DNA of 8,372 bases from an uncultured euryarchaeote (GTDB taxonomy: Archaea > Thermoplasmatota > Poseidoniia > Poseidoniales > Thalassarchaeaceae), in assembly GCA_937876055.1 (NCBI GenBank), contig CALEIW010000057.1:1-8372 (forward strand), given 5' to 3'. A program made the translations under genes and the position numbers. Positions within the stretch are counted from its first letter, which is position 1. Each line of letters opens with the position of its first letter. This document shows, piece by piece, positions 5,476-8,372 of the stretch. The notes under the pieces were generated by a model that was given only the letters and a program-made list of their open reading frames with translations, had not been told where the DNA came from and did not search any database.

Positions 5476-8214
5476 ATGTCCGATACTCCACCGCCACCTC
5501 CGGGAATGCCCCCTATCCCTCCCCCTCCACCCCCTCCTGGCTTCGGCTTAGATGACAAAGAGGAAGAGGCCGGTCTTGCAATAGAAGATGAGACGGATGA
5601 AGGTTCAGATATGGAAAAAATCTCCCAATTAACAGATGAATTGCCTTCTTTAGATGATAGCGAGTCACCTCCACCACTACCCCCTGGATTAGATACACCT
5701 CCACCTCTTCCACCTAACTTTGACACACCTCCTCCTCCTCCGGTTGGTTTCGATACTCCTCCAGATCCTCCGCCTGGATTCGAAGCGAACGAAGAAGAGG
5801 AAGAAGAAGCATGGGATGTAGATGAACTTGACATTCATTCATTCGATGACAGCCTAGCTTCTCTAGATGAACTGGAGGATGAAGATTCTGATGACGAATC
5901 TCAGGAAATTTCTGACTTAAGTTCCGAAGATTGGAACAATGCTCTTGATAGAGCATTCGAGGATGAAGACGACTCTAAACCAGAATCTGAGGATATAGAT
6001 GAACCTCAACCAGCCCTATCTAGTAATCTCCGGCCAGCTGGAGAAGTGGATTCAATTCCTGGAGATAAATTGTATGTCACTCTAAAGGAAAAGGAAGAAT
6101 CAGTCCTCAATCCAGATGGCACAGTTAGACAACAATCCATCGATGGCGAACTAATCTTGAGAAATTCCAGTCGAAAGGACCGTGCTTGGGACATAGAAGT
6201 CTTGCTACAAAATACTGCTTCTACAGATATTGGCGGAGGGGCAATCACAGTACGTGAATTAGATGCGACACAAACCACAACCCTTCCATATACAGCATCA
6301 GGTCCTAGAATGTTGGTTCTTAGGGAGCATATTGACACTGAACCAGAACGCCCTCAAGAATCGAGTCTATCAATGGTATATTCCGAACATGCACAAGAGG
6401 TGCTTATACGACTAAGTGTTGAAAATATTGCTCCGGTGAGTTTGACAGATGTCGTCGTTAGAAGAGCCCTCCCGGAAAATTTTGAATTATCAGAAGGTCC
6501 TGAATACGACATAAAGGACAATGAATTGATTTGGCGCATTGGTAGGCTCCCAGTTGGCGATACTGCTTCCTTAGAAATAATTCCAAGAGTCACTACTAGG
6601 ACGATTCAACGCTTCGCAACTGGCACAGTCAGTGCTGCATATTCTTGTGAAGCTACTGTCTCAAGGGCACAATTTGATTCGGTAAATTCTAGAGCCCGTC
6701 AATTTGGCTATGTTTCACCCAAGGAAGATGACAGACCAGATGTATTCCATTGCAAGTTAGTTGTAGAAAACCGGTCTTCTTTTGTTGTCAGCCTATCAGG
6801 TGCTACTGTTTGGCTGGCGGGTCGCAGTGATCCATTCTTAGAAATGGAAGATATCAGAGAAGAGATACCTCCGGAAGGGCTTTGGGACTCAATAGAAAAG
6901 AGAATCGAAGCAATAGATAAGCCCAATTTTACGCATGAAATTAACTACTCGATTTTACCAAGAGCTAATGTCGAATCCACTGGAATTTTAGAATTAAAAG
7001 AGAGGAGTTTCAAGGTCTTAGATGCTGATGTAAACAAACAGTACAGCATTTCCCGAATACGCTCCTATGTCGCATCGGACTTAGATTGTATAACGGTAAT
7101 AGAAAACACCGGGTCTGCACCAATTAACGTGATGCGATTACTCGATGATATCCCGGGTATTTTCCAAGCACCTGCTACTAATCAACTACGAATTGAAATG
7201 GAAGGCTCCGATCTTAATGAAGATCAATACAGAATAGAGGTAGTCGATGGCACACAGATAGAAGAACAATTGGTGTCTCCAGATTCGCAAGGCCACGCGC
7301 TAAGAATCACCGTAGGGACATCAGCGCCTCTCGGATTGCAACCTGGTAAATCACTGACCATAACTTATCCATTACATGCCGATGACCCCTCTCCTCAAAA
7401 TGAAAAACTCGCAGCTCCAATTCGGGCCGATTTCAGTATGGAAAGATTCGGTCCAGTAGCTACCCGTCACTGTAACCGCACTCCATTAATTCGTGTAGTT
7501 CATCGCCGCAGAAGGTTCTCAACCGGAAAAGAAGTGTTTCCAGCAGCAGGTCCTGGCAGATATGAAATCCTCTTAATGTTCCAAAACGACTCAGATAGTG
7601 CTCTAGAGGATTTATCTCTTCACGATGTAGTCCCTGGCACTTTTAATATCGAAAAATCTACTGTTCGCTCAAATCAATCCGGAGAGAGAGTTTTAGACTT
7701 TAGTAAGGAGTCTGCCAGAGAAGGGACGCATGTAACTTGGCCTATCGGTAGAATCGAAAAGGACGAGCGAATAGAGGTAGTTTTTGAAATTCAAGGAGAC
7801 TCTGAAAGCGAATACAAAGTAGCAGATGCTCAAGACTACCATGGAGCAACTTTCGGTGACGAAGTAGATGAGGAACCGAACCTGCCAGACTGGGTTGATG
7901 AGTCCACCAGAATGAATCTAGACACCCCAGATGTTGTTCCACAATCCGAATTTGATTCAGAACCTCAAACCGAGGAAAATAAAGAAGAAGATGTGGACTC
8001 AAATTCAGATGTTGATGTTGACTTATCCATGCCTCAGGTACAGAATGTAGAATCGATGACTGATGAAAATGAAGAGACTATGGAAGATTCAGATGACCAC
8101 GAGGAAGATCCGCAGCAAGCAACAATAGTGGCCCCTGATGTTTGTCCTGTTTGTGGAACAGAGGCTTCAGTTGGTGCATCTTCTTGCGAAACTTGCAGCT
8201 TCCAATTCAGTTAA
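5476..8214 (+). CDS. Large multidomain protein: polyproline, acidic linkers, DUF11-like beta repeats, C-terminal zinc ribbon
   Basis: I do not recognise a named family for the whole 912-residue protein. Residues about 5-23 and 65-102 are proline runs with three decapeptide units; 25-62 and 104-176 are strongly acidic. Residues about 190-775 look like a chain of beta-sandwich modules. At least three resemble DUF11: about 306-372 (ENIAPVSLTDVVVRRALPENF then WRIGRLPVGDTASLEI), 534-634 (ENTGSAPINVMRLLDDIPG) and 695-774 (NDSDSALEDLSLHDVVPG then WPIGRIEKDERIEVVF). A second acidic region spans 793-882. The C-terminus is a zinc ribbon, CPVC at 890-893 and CETC at 904-907, ten residues apart. No signal peptide or membrane helix is seen, so an intracellular scaffold is the likeliest reading. 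The ATG at 5476 follows GAGGGTG by eight bases; the frame is open from 5338, but that part crosses the divergent GTPase start. ATG 5422 is an alternative. Confidence 0.88.
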   Translation: MSDTPPPPPGMPPIPPPPPPPGFGLDDKEEEAGLAIEDETDEGSDMEKISQLTDELPSLDDSESPPPLPPGLDTPPPLPPNFDTPPPPPVGFDTPPDPPPGFEANEEEEEEAWDVDELDIHSFDDSLASLDELEDEDSDDESQEISDLSSEDWNNALDRAFEDEDDSKPESEDIDEPQPALSSNLRPAGEVDSIPGDKLYVTLKEKEESVLNPDGTVRQQSIDGELILRNSSRKDRAWDIEVLLQNTASTDIGGGAITVRELDATQTTTLPYTASGPRMLVLREHIDTEPERPQESSLSMVYSEHAQEVLIRLSVENIAPVSLTDVVVRRALPENFELSEGPEYDIKDNELIWRIGRLPVGDTASLEIIPRVTTRTIQRFATGTVSAAYSCEATVSRAQFDSVNSRARQFGYVSPKEDDRPDVFHCKLVVENRSSFVVSLSGATVWLAGRSDPFLEMEDIREEIPPEGLWDSIEKRIEAIDKPNFTHEINYSILPRANVESTGILELKERSFKVLDADVNKQYSISRIRSYVASDLDCITVIENTGSAPINVMRLLDDIPGIFQAPATNQLRIEMEGSDLNEDQYRIEVVDGTQIEEQLVSPDSQGHALRITVGTSAPLGLQPGKSLTITYPLHADDPSPQNEKLAAPIRADFSMERFGPVATRHCNRTPLIRVVHRRRRFSTGKEVFPAAGPGRYEILLMFQNDSDSALEDLSLHDVVPGTFNIEKSTVRSNQSGERVLDFSKESAREGTHVTWPIGRIEKDERIEVVFEIQGDSESEYKVADAQDYHGATFGDEVDEEPNLPDWVDESTRMNLDTPDVVPQSEFDSEPQTEENKEEDVDSNSDVDVDLSMPQVQNVESMTDENEETMEDSDDHEEDPQQATIVAPDVCPVCGTEASVGASSCETCSFQFS
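5689..5778 (+). repeat. Three 30-bp in-frame units encoding a proline decapeptide
   Basis: The units encode LDTPPPLPPN, FDTPPPPPVG and FDTPPDPPPG. A less complete copy (ESPPPLPPG) comes just before. The protein repeat is better kept than the DNA, whose codons differ between copies (CCA, CCT, CCG), so selection on the peptide is likelier than recent slippage. Confidence 0.8.
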
Positions 8215-8218
8215 TTCC

Positions 8219-8239
8219 GGCTCACATAATATGTGAGCC
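8219..8239. promoter_or_regulatory. Near-perfect palindrome: terminator hairpin or operator
   Basis: Ten-base arms GGCTCACATA and TATGTGAGCC flank a single A, starting five bases after the stop of the large gene. As RNA this gives a nine-pair hairpin with a three-base loop, but no T run follows. The centre (CATAATATG) resembles a TATA box about 50 bases before the next ATG, which would put a start site near 8255. A protein dimer bound here could block TBP. Both roles are inferred. Confidence 0.55.
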
Positions 8240-8267
8240 GCGCCGAATCCTTCAATTGAGAGCCTCA

Positions 8268-8273
8268 GAGAGG
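8268..8273 (+). promoter_or_regulatory. Shine-Dalgarno GAGAGG of the last gene
   Basis: GAGAGG lies seven bases before the ATG at 8281 and fixes that start. Confidence 0.5.
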
Positions 8274-8280
8274 AAGACAC

Positions 8281-8372
8281 ATGGCGGCACCTGCTGGACA
8301 AGGTGATGCTCAGAGTCAAGCGGCTTTGGGCATGATGGGTCCTATGTTCGTTTTACTCGCTGTCATGCTACT
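8281..8372 (+). CDS. N-terminus of a membrane protein (partial)
   Basis: Only about 30 codons are visible before the window ends. A short Ala/Gln-rich head (MAAPAGQGDAQSQAALG) is followed by MMGPMFVLLAVML, the start of a transmembrane helix. The head is not a typical signal peptide because it lacks a basic residue before the hydrophobic run. A Met-rich first helix after a polar head occurs in archaeal DUF106/Oxa1-like membrane proteins among others, but the fragment is too short to assign. The start is supported by GAGAGG seven bases upstream. It lies 66 bp after the large gene, with the palindrome between. Confidence 0.65.
   Translation, partial: MAAPAGQGDAQSQAALGMMGPMFVLLAVML

Noticed and set aside
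5376..5834. Gly/Ser-rich 152-codon minus-strand ORF
   Set aside because: It is the reverse of the proline codons of the large gene; CCN-rich codons read as GGN on the other strand. It has no independent support.
1..8372. CRISPR array, transposase or other mobile element
   Set aside because: I saw no spaced direct repeats, transposase motifs, terminal inverted repeats or target duplications. The tRNA-Glu 3' end has no integrase gene beside it.

Overview
The window reads as archaeal chromosome, most likely from an uncultured marine euryarchaeon of the Poseidoniales (Marine Group II) type. A UbiA-family enzyme with the signature of the archaeal ether-lipid prenyltransferase (DGGGP synthase), a GPN-loop GTPase, a small winged-helix protein and TATA-like boxes upstream of several genes all support Archaea. 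The narrower lineage is inference from the mix of genes and their short spacing; nothing here proves it. Base composition is moderately AT-rich.

Layout from left to right: (1) a TauE/SafE-type membrane permease on the minus strand, running off the left edge (1-704); (2) GMP reductase GuaC on the minus strand (765-1847); (3) tRNA-Glu(CTC) on the minus strand with encoded CCA (1898-1975); (4) about 400 bp with only a doubtful ORF, a hexamer repeat and a good ribosome binding site at its end (1976-2380); (5) a plus-strand pair, a winged-helix protein and the DGGGP synthase; (6) a minus-strand pair, GPN-loop GTPase followed by an overlapping ornithine carbamoyltransferase gene, whose stop codon abuts that of the DGGGP synthase with no base between; (7) divergent from the GTPase, a large plus-strand gene (5476-8214) for a 912-residue protein of unusual architecture; (8) a near-perfect palindrome and the start of a small membrane protein that runs off the right edge.

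Most genes are ordinary housekeeping: purine salvage, ether-lipid synthesis, arginine synthesis and a conserved GTPase. They do not form one pathway. The exceptional item is the 912-residue protein. It has formin-like proline runs and decapeptide repeats at the N-terminus, long acidic linkers, several beta-sandwich modules resembling the DUF11 family that is normally extracellular, and a C-terminal CxxC-x10-CxxC zinc ribbon. It has no signal peptide or membrane segment, so it is probably an intracellular scaffold or adaptor. I do not recognise it as a named protein.
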